Shown: positions 33,829 through 63,581 of the stretch, in pieces | Position numbering within the stretch: the stretch's first letter is position 1 | Layout: each line of letters begins with the position of its first letter | NCBI GenBank assembly: GCA_949987565.1 | Contig: OX465110.1 | Location: 4,512,061 to 4,576,060 of the forward strand | DNA length: 64,000 bases | Reading direction: 5' to 3' | From: Luidia sarsii | Taxonomy: Eukaryota; Echinodermata; Asteroidea; Paxillosida; Luidiidae | Notes under the pieces: model-generated | Told to the model about the DNA's origin: nothing | Seen by the model: the letters and a program-made list of their open reading frames with translations, nothing else | Databases searched by the model: none | Position numbers and translations under genes: made by a program

Positions 33829-35300
33829 CCTCCAGTTACCGGTTTTCGACGATATAAGGCCTTTTCTTCAAGCTGACCAATGTGAACGAAACTATCACAC
33901 TAAAAGAGGTCTCAGTCACTTTTTCCACACCACAGACTATTAGAATAATCATGTAGAATGTTGATCAAGCCTGTCACTTCCGTAAGATTACCCGGTTTTG
34001 TTGAGGTCCACGGTGCACCGCGCAGTAAGCATCGTGACCTATTTTCGACGGTGGTGTTTAGTAAGATGTCCCAGTACAGCCAAACGCAAAATAAATTCTT
34101 AAAAAAAATCAAATAATGTGTGGCACTGTAAAATTCTTCCCTGTATGTCTTTTTTTTCATCTTTCGGGTTTTTTTTCGACAATGCTTCTAACACTTTCCT
34201 CAAACATTCATAATTTTGCTTAACTTATTGGTTTGCATTAATGTGTCCCGTTGCCCTGACCCACTTTGAGATGGGGAAGTTGGATTGACTTTTTGTTATC
34301 ACCTATCAACTCCTTTCCCTTCATGCTACCCTCTTCTTTCCCATCCTTTTCCAAATCATCAAAACTGTCCTTATAATAATAAGGAAATAAATTTAATCAC
34401 CATAATGAATAATTCAAAATGAGAAAAATGTTCTTAAAATGTGAAAAGAAGTTCATTTAACTGAAAGATACCTTTTTATGTTTTTGAATTTGGATATTCA
34501 AGTAAACCATACGGTAGGGCGATATATGAGTGACACACGCAGCATTTCTCATCCTTGTTAATTTCCACATAAGAAGATACATCGAGGCAGGATGTGATTG
34601 CTCGGCTTGGTCCAAGCTAATTGTGATTCAGCCATGGAAGCAGATTCTTTTTTCTTTGCCCTTTTGGTGGGGTTGTATTTTTTATCTGGTTGATGTCTTC
34701 TTCTGTGACGTTTAAAAAAACTCCACAATCCTCTTTCTCATTTATCTTCTTCTTCAGTTATGACCTTTCCCAATGTCACTCAAGAGACACATTTCCTCCT
34801 TCTTGGTACTTTCTCTAGCTGCCCTTTTATTTTTTTATAATTTGTTAAAAGCCTTATTAGTCCATGTTACTTTTTGCCTTTAAATAATAATAAAAAAAAT
34901 ATATAAAAAAAATATATATGAGACGCCTTTTAGGAGCCTCCATAGTTTTTACCCAGAACGGACTGCGTCAAGTTGCGTGATATATTTTTTTCTACGTATG
35001 TTGGGGTTTGTTATGGTACACTCAGATTTTGGTTTAGGACCAACAATAAAGAAAACTGGAGCTACGAAGCAACTGCCAATTTTGTACCTAGGAAAATGGA
35101 CCCCAAAAGAGCAACTTTTAGAATTACACGAGTTTGGCCTACCGGAAGAGCCTTAACTTTCCACATTTTTGGTGACGGACAAGAGCAGGAAACAAACTGG
35201 AAGATACGAAGTCTGGGACCGTTATACGGAGTTGTTTTCATCGTGCGATGCGAGTTAGAAGGCCAAGCGTCGAAAACGCGTATCGTCGAAAACTGGGCCA
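33829..35300 (+). mobile_element. 1.47 kb non-autonomous transposon, copy L
   Basis: Ends read CCAGTTACCGGTTTTCGACG and, mirrored at the right, CCCAGTTTTCGACGATACGC. No protein is encoded. An inverted relative lies at 50,460-52,323; shared landmarks include CTTCCGTAAGATTACCCGGT, CCGTCGAAAATAG, the AGGAGGAAATGTGTCTCTTG segment and ACGCAACTTGA/CAGTCCGTTCTGGG. Confidence 0.7.
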
Positions 35301-37345
35301 CCACGATACTTATGTATTTCGGTACATGTGTGAAGAGGGCCGTGTTACTGCTATAATAACCCACATGTATTTAATTAGTAAGAGTGCATCAACCATTTCA
35401 TTAGATGCATACTTGCCTAAGAAGTAAAATACTCCTAGGGAAACACATTTAGAACGGGATCCCGACTCTTTAACTCCGACCAGGCACACATTATATAGTG
35501 GTCCATTAGCTGCGCACCAAGCCTTCGTATCCGCCATCTTCAACTACCGGTACATGCCGCTGCAACGTGGCTTGTGAGAGACCAAATGTGCGAAGTCTGG
35601 CTGTCACAACATGGAGTGTTTTATACTGTAGCTCCATGTCACAACAATAATGTACATTACCTGTTTGGCTTGCCGCTCTATGGTTCTATGCACTTCATCC
35701 CCCAGATTCACGTACCCTAATGTAACTCAAATTAATTGCCAGTAAAAGTCGACGTGAAATAACTGTCAAACCAATGTCAGTGATCGCCAAAACGCAAGCC
35801 CAAATAGGAACTTCAATATGGGCGCCCAAACTGACGCTCACATGGGGAATGGAGGTGCGCATGCGCTTGCTTGTCCAGAGTCGCCATTGGGCGACATGAA
35901 CTGTTGCTTGTTGCCTAGCGACCACAATGCGCGAAAGTGAGTGCATTATTTTGTTTGGCATACACAATATTACATGTACTGCGTCACCTTTTGTCAGTCT
36001 CTCACATTGCTTTATTATTATTTGACTACACTCTGAACTATCACCGAAACGTTAGCATAGTACACGAATACCACCCTTCCGATATTGGTCGGGCGAACCT
36101 GGGAAATTCAGAACAGCTTATCAACACTCGGACAATATTCAATGCCAATCTGACGAGGATTTGATGCCTCGATTTGAAAAAAAATATATAATAAGGAACT
36201 TTGCTATCCACATAAAAATCTCCAACACAAGTGATTCTCTCTTGTACATCACACTTCAAGTGGGATAAATAAAATAGCCCTCACCCTAAAAAATAAAACA
36301 CTTCAAGTGCATATCAGTAAATTGCAATCATACTTAGATCGATATCTAGTAAGCTTCAGAATAAATTCAATCGCAGGTTCCAACACTCAGAAAGATCTCA
36401 TGGAGTCTAGTCTAGTCTCATGGACACATAAGCATTTGAACTATCTGCTGGGACACAAGATAAATGCCCCATGTGGTAAACGAACTCGGGAAAAGAGGAA
36501 GAATACTGAAAAAAAGGGATCCGCCCTTGGAGAGATATAACATCCGGAACGCAACTTACAGGTCACTGCAATTAATTTTGCTGTGATCTGCTGAACACCA
36601 TTTGTTGCATTGCATTGCACATGTCGTCCTTTTTTTTTAAACGGATCATGGAAGGAAAGGAAAGTGGTGGGTATTTTGTTTGTTATAATCAAATTCTCAA
36701 TGGGTTATCAGTCGAGTTACGATGCATCGTAAAGCTTCGTGAAAAAAAAAACACCCCTGCTGTCACAACTTGTATGCAATCTTAAAAGAATTTACGTTTC
36801 AGTAACGTACAAAGTACCATTTCTCCAGAGTATAACTTTATCATTATTTTAACACACAGTACACGGAAATCTGCATTTCAGAAGGAATAAGGGATTTTTC
36901 CTTTTTATATTGATAAAACTGTCGCTACATGTTCAAAATCAAGGCCTGGGGAGGCTCTTAAACAACCCGCATTCAGGTCTGAAATGACCACACCAATTGA
37001 AATCGAGAGAATAAATTGCCCAAAAGCTTGCATTCCTGGCTTGCATTCCGACAATGAAAGCCAGGGCATGCAAAGCTCGAATGGATCAGCTGACATTTCG
37101 TTGCTGCAGCCATTTTTACAGCGGCACTGAAATCTATGCAGCTGAAATTTTAGGACGGAACACGAGCATACAACTCAGACTTCACACAAACAAGCAAGAG
37201 AACAACTCATGGACATCCAATCTATATTTTATCTTTGTAAATATTTTGTTTTTGGTGGTAATCTAGGTGAAGACAGCATCTGTCTCGTTGTAGAATTGAC
37301 CGCTTTGTTGAGGGGGCGCTGGTCTGTTTGGTGTTTTTTCTACGT
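35301..37345. other. intergenic to GMPR 3' end, no gene seen
   Basis: Contains only short unsupported open frames. Part of the right side should be GMP reductase 3' UTR, but I found no canonical AATAAA or ATTAAA on the minus strand between 36,800 and 37,345. Confidence 0.4.
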
Positions 37346-52715
<15,370 letters not shown>

Positions 52716-52889
52716 TTTGCTTGTATGGACGTACCGTCAGACGGGGTTCGTGACAGGAGAGGACCGCTGTTACAGAGAGGGAACTTCGACCGAACAGTGG
52801 CAGAGGCAGACTTCAACTAAATGTTCCCGCGATCACAATCCGAACCAAGTACACGGTGCAAAATACTACACACCGCATGAGCCGGCCTT

Positions 52890-52915
52890 GTTATAAAGGG
52901 TTCACCTGATTGGTC
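52890..52915 (-). promoter_or_regulatory. candidate GMPR core promoter (CCAAT and TATA-like)
   Basis: On the minus strand ACCAATCAG (CCAAT at 52,913-52,909) is followed 10 bases later by CCTTTATAA (52,899-52,891), about 180 bases before the start codon. Spacing is tight but compatible with a start site near 52,865. Confidence 0.4.
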
Positions 52916-53011
52916 AGTGATCTCGCCTACAGTGAGCCGAGACATAATGTACAGTACATGTACCTCATTATAGCTCCATGGAACTGTACCACTGCCTATA
53001 CATAATTAGGC

Positions 53012-53258
53012 CGTTTTCGATATGAAGACTCGGGCTTAGGCTTCGGTCATATTTATCTCACTCATTATAATATCACAGACATCTAAAAACAAGCGTTTGG
53101 CCCCAGTTTCTTGGGGCATACCATGTACCTATCAGGCCAACAAACTTTCAAATTTGGAAACAAGCCACAACCTGGATTTTCAGGTTTTGGGCAGACCATG
53201 GCAGACAGAGACGAAGCCTGAGCCCGAGCCTAAGCCTTCATTTCGAAAACGGTCATAA
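53012..53258. mobile_element. GAAGGCTTAGGCTC foldback element between GMPR and NEDD8
   Basis: GCCGTTTTCGATATGAAGAC at left and AGCCTAAGCCTTCATTTCG then AAAACGGTC at right. Inner CCCAGTTTCTTGGGG and CCTATCAGGCCAACAAAC match the 41.2 kb copy in inverse orientation. Confidence 0.75.
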
Positions 53259-53362
53259 TACAGGATGCCTGTGGAAAAACCTTATCCGAGAAGTCCAAAT
53301 TAATAAGCAACCCAAACAAAAATAACAACCAGTGGCCAGGTTGAGGGTTTCTTTAATAATAA

Positions 53363-53368
53363 TTTATT
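53363..53368 (-). promoter_or_regulatory. candidate poly(A) signal, NEDD8
   Basis: AATAAA on the minus strand, about 1.38 kb past the NEDD8 stop and just before a transposon. It would give a long 3' UTR covering 54,746-53,345 in which I see no other gene. Confidence 0.4.
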
Positions 53369-54746
53369 TATCAAAAGAAACAAAACATTTACATTTTAGT
53401 GGCACTTTCCTGTTACTATAAGTGCCTTGTACAGTGCAATGCAACACATTAACCTTAGAAGTTAGAAGCAGAACCATCTTCACATGACCCAACAGTCAAA
53501 TCTGTGTGAATTATTCACCCACTCTCATTTAATAAAGCTAACGTCTTTAATAAAGTTGTCATCTCTGATAGTTTATGCCAACAATCTAAGAGCAAAGGGC
53601 AGGTTGTGCGCATCACTCAGCAGAGTAATAGCAGAGGTTCACTGAGTTCTATGGCCAACAATTTCCACCGACCACCGGGAATTTGTCCCGAAGAGAAACT
53701 GTGGCCATTATATAAGAGCACAGACCACATGGGCATGTCAACAATGCATGTCAAATCTTACCCACAGGATGCATGTGTACGCAATTATCATGTTCGTGGC
53801 AAAGAAAGTAGAGGCCACCAGCTCAGAAAACGATGTGCAGATGTTAAGTCAAAAATGGGGCAAGGAAAACAATCGCCCTTAGCTTACTATTAATAGTAAG
53901 ACTACATATTTGCCCAAGCTCTCAAGGGTTCTCCAGAATAATGCTTTACTTCAATAGCATTTAAAAAAAAAGTCTTGCAGATTAACAGGGTTTCAATTAT
54001 TTATAACATGCAGATATGACTACATAAGACTTTGAAGCGAATGAGATTCACTAAATAAGTCTGGCAATTTGTAATTTGAAACCCAAAGCTGAGTGCTCAA
54101 ATATGAACTTCTTGGTGACTTTGTCTTGGCTCTCCACATAAAACCTGAAAATGATATTTTTCAGATATAAAACTGTGACAACTCTGATCCCACGATGAAA
54201 TGGCTCTTGATCTAAATTTCACCAACGTGGCCACACATAGGGTCCCACCATCATTGCAAAGATGTTTTAGAGTTTAACGTTACAGATCAAACTTCCCAAA
54301 CTTTCCCAAGTCCATTCATAGTCGATGGAAAATTGCCCTCAACTTGATGCACACAAGGCATTCCCATATAGTTAAAAGATAATATCTGACTTTGTATATC
54401 GGCACACACTAAATGAGACGTATGGATTCTTGTCTTAAAAAACTGAGCACAGAATCCCTTGGTTGAAGCGCTGCATAGCAAGAAAATGGTGTCATTCAAA
54501 ACACCTTTGTCATAACAACTGCACAATACTCAGCCTTACAGGTTTTCTCATAGTATGTGGCATAAAGTGAGCTCCATAGATATTGGCAATAATTTGCTTA
54601 CACAATCCTGTCCCTCCCATCCCTCGATCCCCCTCCCACTCCCCCTCCAAAAAAAAAAGAAGAGATGACAATTGTTGCAGTCTGCTCTTATGGTTAGTTG
54701 TGGACGTTAGCATCCGATACAAGTCTAGGGCGTCCTTTCCCGCTGG

Positions 54747-57539
<2,793 letters not shown>

Positions 57540-57582
57540 TTTGACGGCTACTGTGACGAAATAACCCTAGATGTGTAGAAAA

Positions 57583-57744
57583 ATGGGATTAAATACCGGC
57601 CAGATCACTGTCTCGGCACAGGAACAAATAAACGCATTGCATGAAAAAACTTCTTGCTCATTGCGGGTGGAGTCCGATCTCCCCACCGTCCGTTACAAGG
57701 ACATTGTGCAAAGGGGACCAGACTACTCTGACACCAACTATACG
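57583..57744 (+). CDS. possible first exon of an unidentified gene, divergent from NEDD8
   Basis: ATGG start, then 54 codons ending exactly at a donor (ACG then GTGAGA), phase 0: MGLNTGQITVSAQEQINALH, then RVESDLPTVRYKDIVQRGP and DYSDTNYT. Composition is protein-like (charged, no low complexity), and an alternative ATG lies at 57,571. I do not recognise the family. The NEDD8 start codon is only 31-43 bases away on the other strand, so the two 5' ends would overlap. I could not find a second exon with confidence in the remaining 6 kb. Confidence 0.45.
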
Positions 57745-58146
57745 GTGAGATATTTCTGTACAATATCCGTAGTTGGTTCAGCCAATGTTTGTCATTGGAC
57801 ATCACTCTGTAACTCTCCACTGACAGATGAAGATCAAGTACTGTACAATATTTGAAATTAATATCAATCTTCTTTTCGGCAAAAATAACAAGTGTCAAAA
57901 GCCAATTCTATCTATATAACTTCGAATGAGGGAGATTTGATTTTCTTTTTTCCCAAGGAATTCGTTTATTCAACCTTGCTGAACATTTCCTCGTGTATTG
58001 AAACTAGTAAAAAGTTTAAAAGTTGTTCAATATTCCCAAATTGATTTGATGCGCAGTTTCTCGGTTCCTTCTACATACAGGTTTTTTTTTAAGTCAAACA
58101 AGCAATGAAAAAACTGTATGGGAACTTCATCAAAAATAGAAAAAAT

Positions 58147-58274
58147 TGGCAATGAAAATTGTAACTGTCTGGGAGTTGAACTCGAGACCTCTGGATGAAC
58201 ATACCAGTTCTTCATCTGAGCTATCCAGCTCACTGGCCTCCCAAAATAATAGTCAACTAGTCTTTGCCAGGCCG
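58147..58274 (-). mobile_element. tRNA-derived SINE, family 1
   Basis: Minus strand: CTGGCAAAGACTAGTTGACT, GCTGGATAGCTCAGATG, B box GAGTTCAACTCCC. Confidence 0.7.
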
Positions 58275-58795
58275 GTGGGGGCGCCAGTCAGAAGCCTTGA
58301 ATCGAACGTTACCTGCTTTATAACCCCAGGAATCAACCCCCCACCCCCTCACCCATTTCATTCAGATGCAAACAACAAGTTTGGCTTGAATTGAAAAAGC
58401 TGCATCCACTTTGTGTGATCCCAGAGCTGCTGTAGCCAGGTTTACAACATGATTGGTTGTTTGCATCTGATTAAAATGGGGGGAGGGGGCTCATCCATAT
58501 TCATCAGATTGAATCAGATCCATCAATACCATAAGTCCATAAGGCATGCTCTTAAAAAGCTACAGCTTCCTGACATCATCCCTCTGTCTGTACCACTTTC
58601 TTTAATTGCATCGTACAGAGTCTTTGGATAAAAGGATGGATATAAGGATGGATATGAATGTTATTAAATGTAAATGTAGTATTGAATCGAATTACGGAGA
58701 CAAGTGCCCAACACATCAACAATCTTTCCACTATACAAGATTATTTTATTTAAAAAATGTAAACATGATACAGATAACAAAATGTAAATTAATCA

Positions 58796-58965
58796 AAACT
58801 GTTGCAAACTGCTCACTGACTAAAATGACCTGCAATACATAAATCTCAAAAGTTTGAGGGCCTGACGTATCGATCCTAGCAGGACCTTTCTCAAAGGCAT
58901 TTTGAGAAAGGTCCTGCTAGGATCAAAACATCAGGCCCTCAAACTTTTGAGATAATAAATGTATT
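58796..58965. mobile_element. palindromic MITE, CCTAGCAGGACC family, complete copy
   Basis: TTTGAGGGCCTGACGTATCG to CAAAGGCATTTTGAGAAAGG and back, with arms pairing over more than 60 bases. It is the cleanest copy of the family in the window together with 9,446. Confidence 0.8.
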
Positions 58966-59314
58966 ATACGTTCAGACCTAATCTGATGCGCAAACAGTCA
59001 CAACTGATTTAAAAGTAAAAACAAAAAGTAGATGATTTTCTCAAAAACTATACGGGAAAATTGGTGAAAAGAAACTGAGCAAAGATTGAGATATTAATAT
59101 TGACGCCACCATGCATATTCATTACTGAAGGAGGAATAATTTGAAGTCCCACATCTTATTTTAACCAGCTTTGTACATGTGGGCCTACAATTTTGCAGAA
59201 ATCCATAAAAAAATCTACAAATACACAAAGGATCTAGCCAAAGTTGGAGTACAAAACTTAAACCAAATGTAAAAAAAAGGAGCTATTAAACAAATAAAAT
59301 TAGTTTTTAAAAAT

Positions 59315-59450
59315 GGTTAAGAAAACTTTGACTGGACAGGGACTTGAACCTGAGACATCTGGTTTTGCGTACCAGTGCTCTTACCATCTCAGCTATTCAG
59401 CCCTTAGATGGTGGCCTCCCAAATAGTCAACTAGTCTTTGGCCGGGTATA
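59315..59450 (-). mobile_element. tRNA-derived SINE, family 1
   Basis: Minus strand: head CCAAAGACTAGTTGACTATT, A box TAGCTGAGATGG, B box GGTTCAAGTCC, tail CAAAGTTTTCTTAACCA. Confidence 0.75.
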
Positions 59451-59490
59451 TAATTACACTTTAAGATATGAATGACATCGGAGAAAAATG

Positions 59491-59496
59491 TTTATT
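59491..59496 (-). promoter_or_regulatory. poly(A) signal of the EGF/EMI gene
   Basis: AATAAA on the minus strand, 130 bases past the stop codon at 59,626-59,628. Confidence 0.55.
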
Positions 59497-59625
59497 AAAA
59501 AGTGACTTTAATCAGCTATTTAAAAAAAATAACCACATCAGGATAGCATGATGTTCCCTTCTGGGCTGGTCCATTTTGATTTGACTGTGTCCTTGGCGAT
59601 GTTGTATCCTTGACTACAGGGTCAC

Positions 59626-59689
59626 TTAAGCACAGTTGACACGGTAGCCAGTCAGATACTGAGTCACATACATGTATCTGTGAACATAC
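59626..59689 (-). CDS. EMI-like terminal exon g
   Basis: 64 bases: completes Glu, then [20 protein letters not shown] and TAA. Acceptor CCTGATAG. It is supported by exact phase, the continuing Tyr pattern, the closing Cys and a poly(A) signal 130 bases on. Confidence 0.75.
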
Positions 59690-62600
59690 CTATCAGGAAA
59701 CACAGAAAAGGAAACATTTGAGAATCAACTATTAATCCACTTTTTGCAGCCCTGTCCTTGAGATTCCAACATCATTTGCGGTCAGATCTTGCTGCCTTGA
59801 TGGCTGATTTAACTTTATGAAGGTTTTCTGATGTCTGTTCGATTGGCTATAGTATTCTATACCACAAAAAATAGCTGGCACATTTTTGTCCAATTTCAAA
59901 GTGGGAATTTAGTGAATGAGGGCTTTATGTATTTAGAGCATGACTTTCAAACAGCTTTTGAGAAATACGGTAAGTTCTCAACCATGTACCATACCTTTTT
60001 TTTTTAGAGAGAATTCCCCGCTTGGATCAAAACATCAGACCCTCAGATCTTTTCAGATTTGTATAATTTATGTCATTGCAGGCTGTAAGCTGTTATAGAC
60101 ATTCTGGACAAATACTAGTTGCTTGAAAGAGTTCAGTTGAGAATTCATTTGGGCCCTTTAACAAAACCCAGCTTAGGATTCGGCTCCAGCTTTGTCTCTG
60201 TTATCCGAAAGCTGAAAACACGGGTTCGAGTTCTTTGTTGAAGTTGAAGCTTTTGATTCTTGTTCAAAACGCAGTATAACATTCACAAGTGAAGCCAAAG
60301 GCCTCCCATGTTCATGCCTTGTGCTTGAAAATGGATGAAAGAAACAGAGACAAAGCCTGAGCCTAACCTAGGTTTTGGAAAAGGGCCATAGATGCTTACA
60401 GTGAGTTGTCACTCTGCCATGTTCGTGATAGTTCATTTGTTTTTGTAAGAATGTAACTGGGGGAACTTACTCCTTGACTGTACAGGTCCTCCAGCCAAAC
60501 GGTCCACAAGTCTTGGTCACCTCCTCAAGAACTCTCTTACGAACGCCTCGCACAATCGACTTCATGTAGGTCTCACGCGGACAAGTCCTGATGTGGAGGA
60601 AGGAAAATTGAACTTAGACTTTGGCCAAAGAACCTTTATGTCAAAACAAACATTTGTCATCCACCCACCACAAATAGAAGTCTTTTTCTTTCACCCTTCC
60701 ATTCAACGTACTATTGTACTGTCACCCCCAGCCTGGCAAAGACTAGTTGACTATTAGGGAAGGCCACCATCTAAGGGCTGGATAGCTCAGATGGAAGAGC
60801 ACTGTTATTCCAGAGGTCTCGGGTTCAAGTCCCAGTCCAGTGAAAGTTTTCTTTACCAATTTTTCAAAATTAATACCACAAGTAAAGTTTTTCACAACCC
60901 ATTCAATGACATTTTGAAAAACAAAATGTTACTAAATTTGAAAACAATGTTTTGAAATACATGGAATGGATTCACCGACGATTCGGTGTTAAGTGAGAAA
61001 AAGGTCTAGGGATTAGTAGGCATTGTTGGTTTTGATATTTCCTCTGTTCTTGGCTTCAAGAACTCCGGAGACTACAATTTCCTTGGCTCACCTCCTCTGA
61101 CAGTGCAGGCCTGACGTTCCCACGGGGCACTGGCAGACATTGCCAGGCAGACATGTCCCGCCTTGCTGACACTGAGGGCGACATTCAGTCATCTTCACTG
61201 CAACAGCCAAAAACCATAAGTCTCAGGTCAAAGTCCGGTCAAACTGTTAACAGCTTTAATTATACAGTTTCACTGTTGTGCTAGTGGAAAGATTTTAGCT
61301 AGTGATTGACTGTGATTTGATTCTCTACTATACTTGCATACATTTGGTGGATTATTTTCTGTTTGTCTGCTGTTTTTCTGTATGACTTTTGCTTGTTAGA
61401 TTATACTTTTCTTCTTCTATGTTGGTTCTATGAAATGCATTAATTGTTTAACTATTATAATGTAAATTAAATCATCAAACATTTGTTTTTATATTTAAAC
61501 AAATATATATACATGTATATATAAATATATCTCCTCGTAACTGACATCTGAGGATCTGACACTGAGGGCGACATTCAGTCATCTTCACTGTGAAAGCCAA
61601 CCACCCAAAACATAGTCTCAATCAAAGTGTTCTTAGCCATTTTTCAAAATCCTTTAGAACAAACTCACAGTCAGTTTCCCTTCATTCATTTTGAGATACA
61701 TGAATGAATTAAGTGTTCCTTGACTACCTGTCGTTGACAGGACTTTCCAAATAATTGTTTGTGACAGCGAGAAACCCCCCACAAATAATTTGGAACACCA
61801 GCGAAAACTGACTCAGGGTTTTAAGTACCAGGGGGGGGGGGACTTACATGTCTCACAGCGTGGGCCAGTGTAAATGGAGGGACATCTGCACTTATCAATG
61901 CCAACACAACGACCTCCATGAAGACAGGGCTTACTACACCGGGGCAGCTCTGGTAGGTAAAAAAATATAACAAAAGTATAAAATGGATGATATACAAAAA
62001 TGTTGCAAACTGCTAACTGAGTAAAATTACCAAAATGTAAATCTTAAAAATTTAGTGGGCCTGACGTTTCAATCCTAACAGTATAAAATAAAGAGAAGTC
62101 TTCATTCAGGTCAGATACTTTTATCATTCAACTTTATACTTTATTTTTAAAGTATATTTTTTGGTTTAATTGCATCGGTTCTTACCAATCTGGCAGCGGG
62201 CTCCGCGGAAGTTGGACGGGCAGTGACAGTAATTGACATCTACACAGGAGCCACCGTTCATACAGGCAGGCACACAGGAAGCTAATAGATGAAAGGATTC
62301 AAGGGGAGACAATTTACACAGCATGACATCACGTACAATGAGTGGAAAGTGGAAACAGGACAAGAACATGACATTGTTTTCTTTGGTTTTCTTTAGTATC
62401 GGGCAATCACTTGGGAATGCGCTAATAAATCGTGAGAATTCTGAACAGATGAAGGAAACGCAGTGTATGAATATTGCAGAACCCAATTACATAGAGGTGT
62501 GAAATAGCCATATAAGAAAAGGTAATATTGACAGACTTAATTCACCAAAACACATCTCTCAAAAAGGAGAGCCCAGAGGTGGATTTCACAAAGCCATACG

Positions 62601-63581
62601 ATGCACCGTAACGCAACTTACGATGGATAACTCATCGTAAGCTGTGATAGGCCACATGGTTTCTGTGCATCACTCATCGTCTTGCGATTGATCGTAAGTT
62701 GCGATGGTTTTGGTGAAATCGACAGCAAAAGCGTCCATCCCAGCAAAAAAATATAAAAAACTACTGCAAGTATCAAAACCCCTGTTATTTGTCCCTCTTT
62801 GGACAATTTGTTGACAAAATGATATTGAGAATTAAAGAAAAGGATAGCAAGTCGCTTTCCTCTCTTCCTTGATCCGATCCCTGTGCAAGAAATCTTGTAG
62901 GATTGAACCATGATTGAACTATAAGGCCACTCTAAAGATTCTGGAGATTCTCCGTATTCTGAATGAAATGATCTGTTAATGACAATGCTTACGTGTCTGG
63001 CACTGGTCGCCTATGTAGTTGGATGGGCACTGGCACTCATTGGGTCCAATACAGTTGCCTCCATTCTGGCAAGGCAGCTCACATATGGCTAGGGGAAAGA
63101 AAGGACACCGACACAAAAGACAAATCATGAATGTTGTTTATAGGGTCTTTTTTGTCTTGTGCTTGGCCAATCCCATTAAGATGGTGGCCTTCCTATAAAA
63201 TAGTCAACTAGCCTGTGCTGAACATCTGGCTACAGCAGCTCGGAGATCACACAAAGTGGATGCAGCTGTTCTAGTTGTTTAATACTGTATTACTCTTATA
63301 ACATTCGGTCAATTTCTTTTCAGTCTTTTATGATTTCATAAGACTTCAATATTCTTTTTAAAAGTAATGTTTTGAGCCTTGATTTCATATGGATTGCATC
63401 GGTACCATACATCAATTCAAATGTGTTACATCTTTTAGCCATAGTCATAGCCGTAGCCATAGCGCTGTAGACGGCTGTGGCTTACCCTGCTGACATCCTC
63501 TACCACTGTAGCCTGGAGGGCACATGCAGCGGTTGAAGCGCATGCAGGTCCCTCCGTGGGAACAAGGTGGATTACAAGTGG
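59626..63581 (-). CDS. secreted EGF-repeat protein with C-terminal EMI-like module, 3' part (7 exons)
   Basis: Exons in transcript order: 63581-63486, 63088-62993, 62281-62186, 61949-61848, 61197-61092, 60587-60471, 59689-59626; 225 residues in frame to TAA. The first five exons each encode one six-cysteine EGF domain (for example [20 protein letters not shown]...GARC); four start and end in phase 1, the usual shuffled-module arrangement. They lack the Asp-Asn calcium-binding consensus. The last two exons give [14 protein letters not shown], then [10 protein letters not shown] and a Tyr-rich run ending YRVNCA, resembling an EMI domain (Cys, W..C, Y..Y...Y, Cys). The protein should be extracellular. 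The 5' part with any signal peptide lies beyond 64,000. VWDE- or multiple-EGF-type matrix proteins are possible; I cannot name the orthologue. Confidence 0.85.
60150..60392. mobile_element. CCGGCTTAGGC foldback family, copy
   Basis: AACAAAACCCAGCTTAGGAT at left, AGCCTAACCTAGGTTTTGGA then AAAGGGCC at right. Shows the undisturbed inner order of the family (GGCATGAACATGGGAGGCCT on the minus strand). Confidence 0.7.
60471..60587 (-). CDS. EMI-like exon f
   Basis: 117 bases, phase 2 both ends. Encodes [38 protein letters not shown] and two bases of Glu. The donor GTAAGT overlaps an in-frame GAG-TAA reading if unspliced. Confidence 0.8.
60731..60866 (+). mobile_element. tRNA-derived SINE, family 1, full length
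   Basis: CTGGCAAAGACTAGTTGACT, GGGCTGGATAGCTCAGATGG (A box), CTCGGGTTCAAGTCCCAGTC (B box) and tail GAAAGTTTTCTTTACCA. This is the plus-strand copy and the clearest one. Confidence 0.8.
61092..61197 (-). CDS. EGF exon e
   Basis: 106 bases, phase 1 in and 2 out: [20 protein letters not shown] then [13 protein letters not shown]. The last EGF domain; a partial copy of this exon lies at 61,557-61,592. Confidence 0.92.
61557..61592 (-). pseudogene. partial duplicate of EGF exon e with its acceptor
   Basis: About 35 bases identical to the start of exon e (61,164-61,199), including the CAG acceptor and the codons for [10 protein letters not shown], then it ends. No donor follows, so it cannot be a complete EGF exon. 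Confidence 0.8.
61848..61949 (-). CDS. EGF exon d
   Basis: 102 bases, phase 1-1: [20 protein letters not shown] then [16 protein letters not shown]-run on this strand follows its donor. Confidence 0.92.
61985..62085. mobile_element. left half of the CCTAGCAGGACC palindromic family
   Basis: GATATACAAAAATGTTGCAA to GGGCCTGACGTTTCAATCCT, inside the EGF gene intron. Confidence 0.7.
62186..62281 (-). CDS. EGF exon c
   Basis: 96 bases, phase 1-1: [20 protein letters not shown], then [11 protein letters not shown]. Confidence 0.92.
62576..62726. mobile_element. GTGGATTTCACAAAGCC foldback element, complete
   Basis: GGTGGATTTCACAAAGCC at left and the mirrored GGTTTTGGTGAAATCGAC at right, with inner TTACGATGGATAACTCATCG and its near-complement. 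Relatives at 725 and 48,507. Confidence 0.75.
62993..63088 (-). CDS. EGF exon b
   Basis: 96 bases, phase 1-1: [20 protein letters not shown], then [10 protein letters not shown]. Acceptor CCCCTAG, donor GTAAGC. Confidence 0.92.
63178..63228 (-). mobile_element. SINE family 1 fragment (head only)
   Basis: AGATGGTGGCCTTCC and AGTCAACTAGCCT match the complement of the SINE head; promoter boxes are missing. Confidence 0.5.
63486..63581 (-). CDS. EGF exon a
   Basis: 96 bases, phase 1-1: [17 protein letters not shown], then [11 protein letters not shown]. Six cysteines in EGF spacing. Confidence 0.92.

Noticed and set aside
35310..35543. 77-residue frame at the edge of the L transposon
   Set aside because: No homology; likely chance in repeat-derived sequence.
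53606..53893. 95-residue plus-strand frame between GMPR and NEDD8
   Set aside because: No homology, no splice context; it lies in the probable NEDD8 3' UTR.
60775..60845. functional tRNA gene
   Set aside because: A and B boxes are present but the flanks match a repeated SINE unit, and the acceptor stem does not pair.
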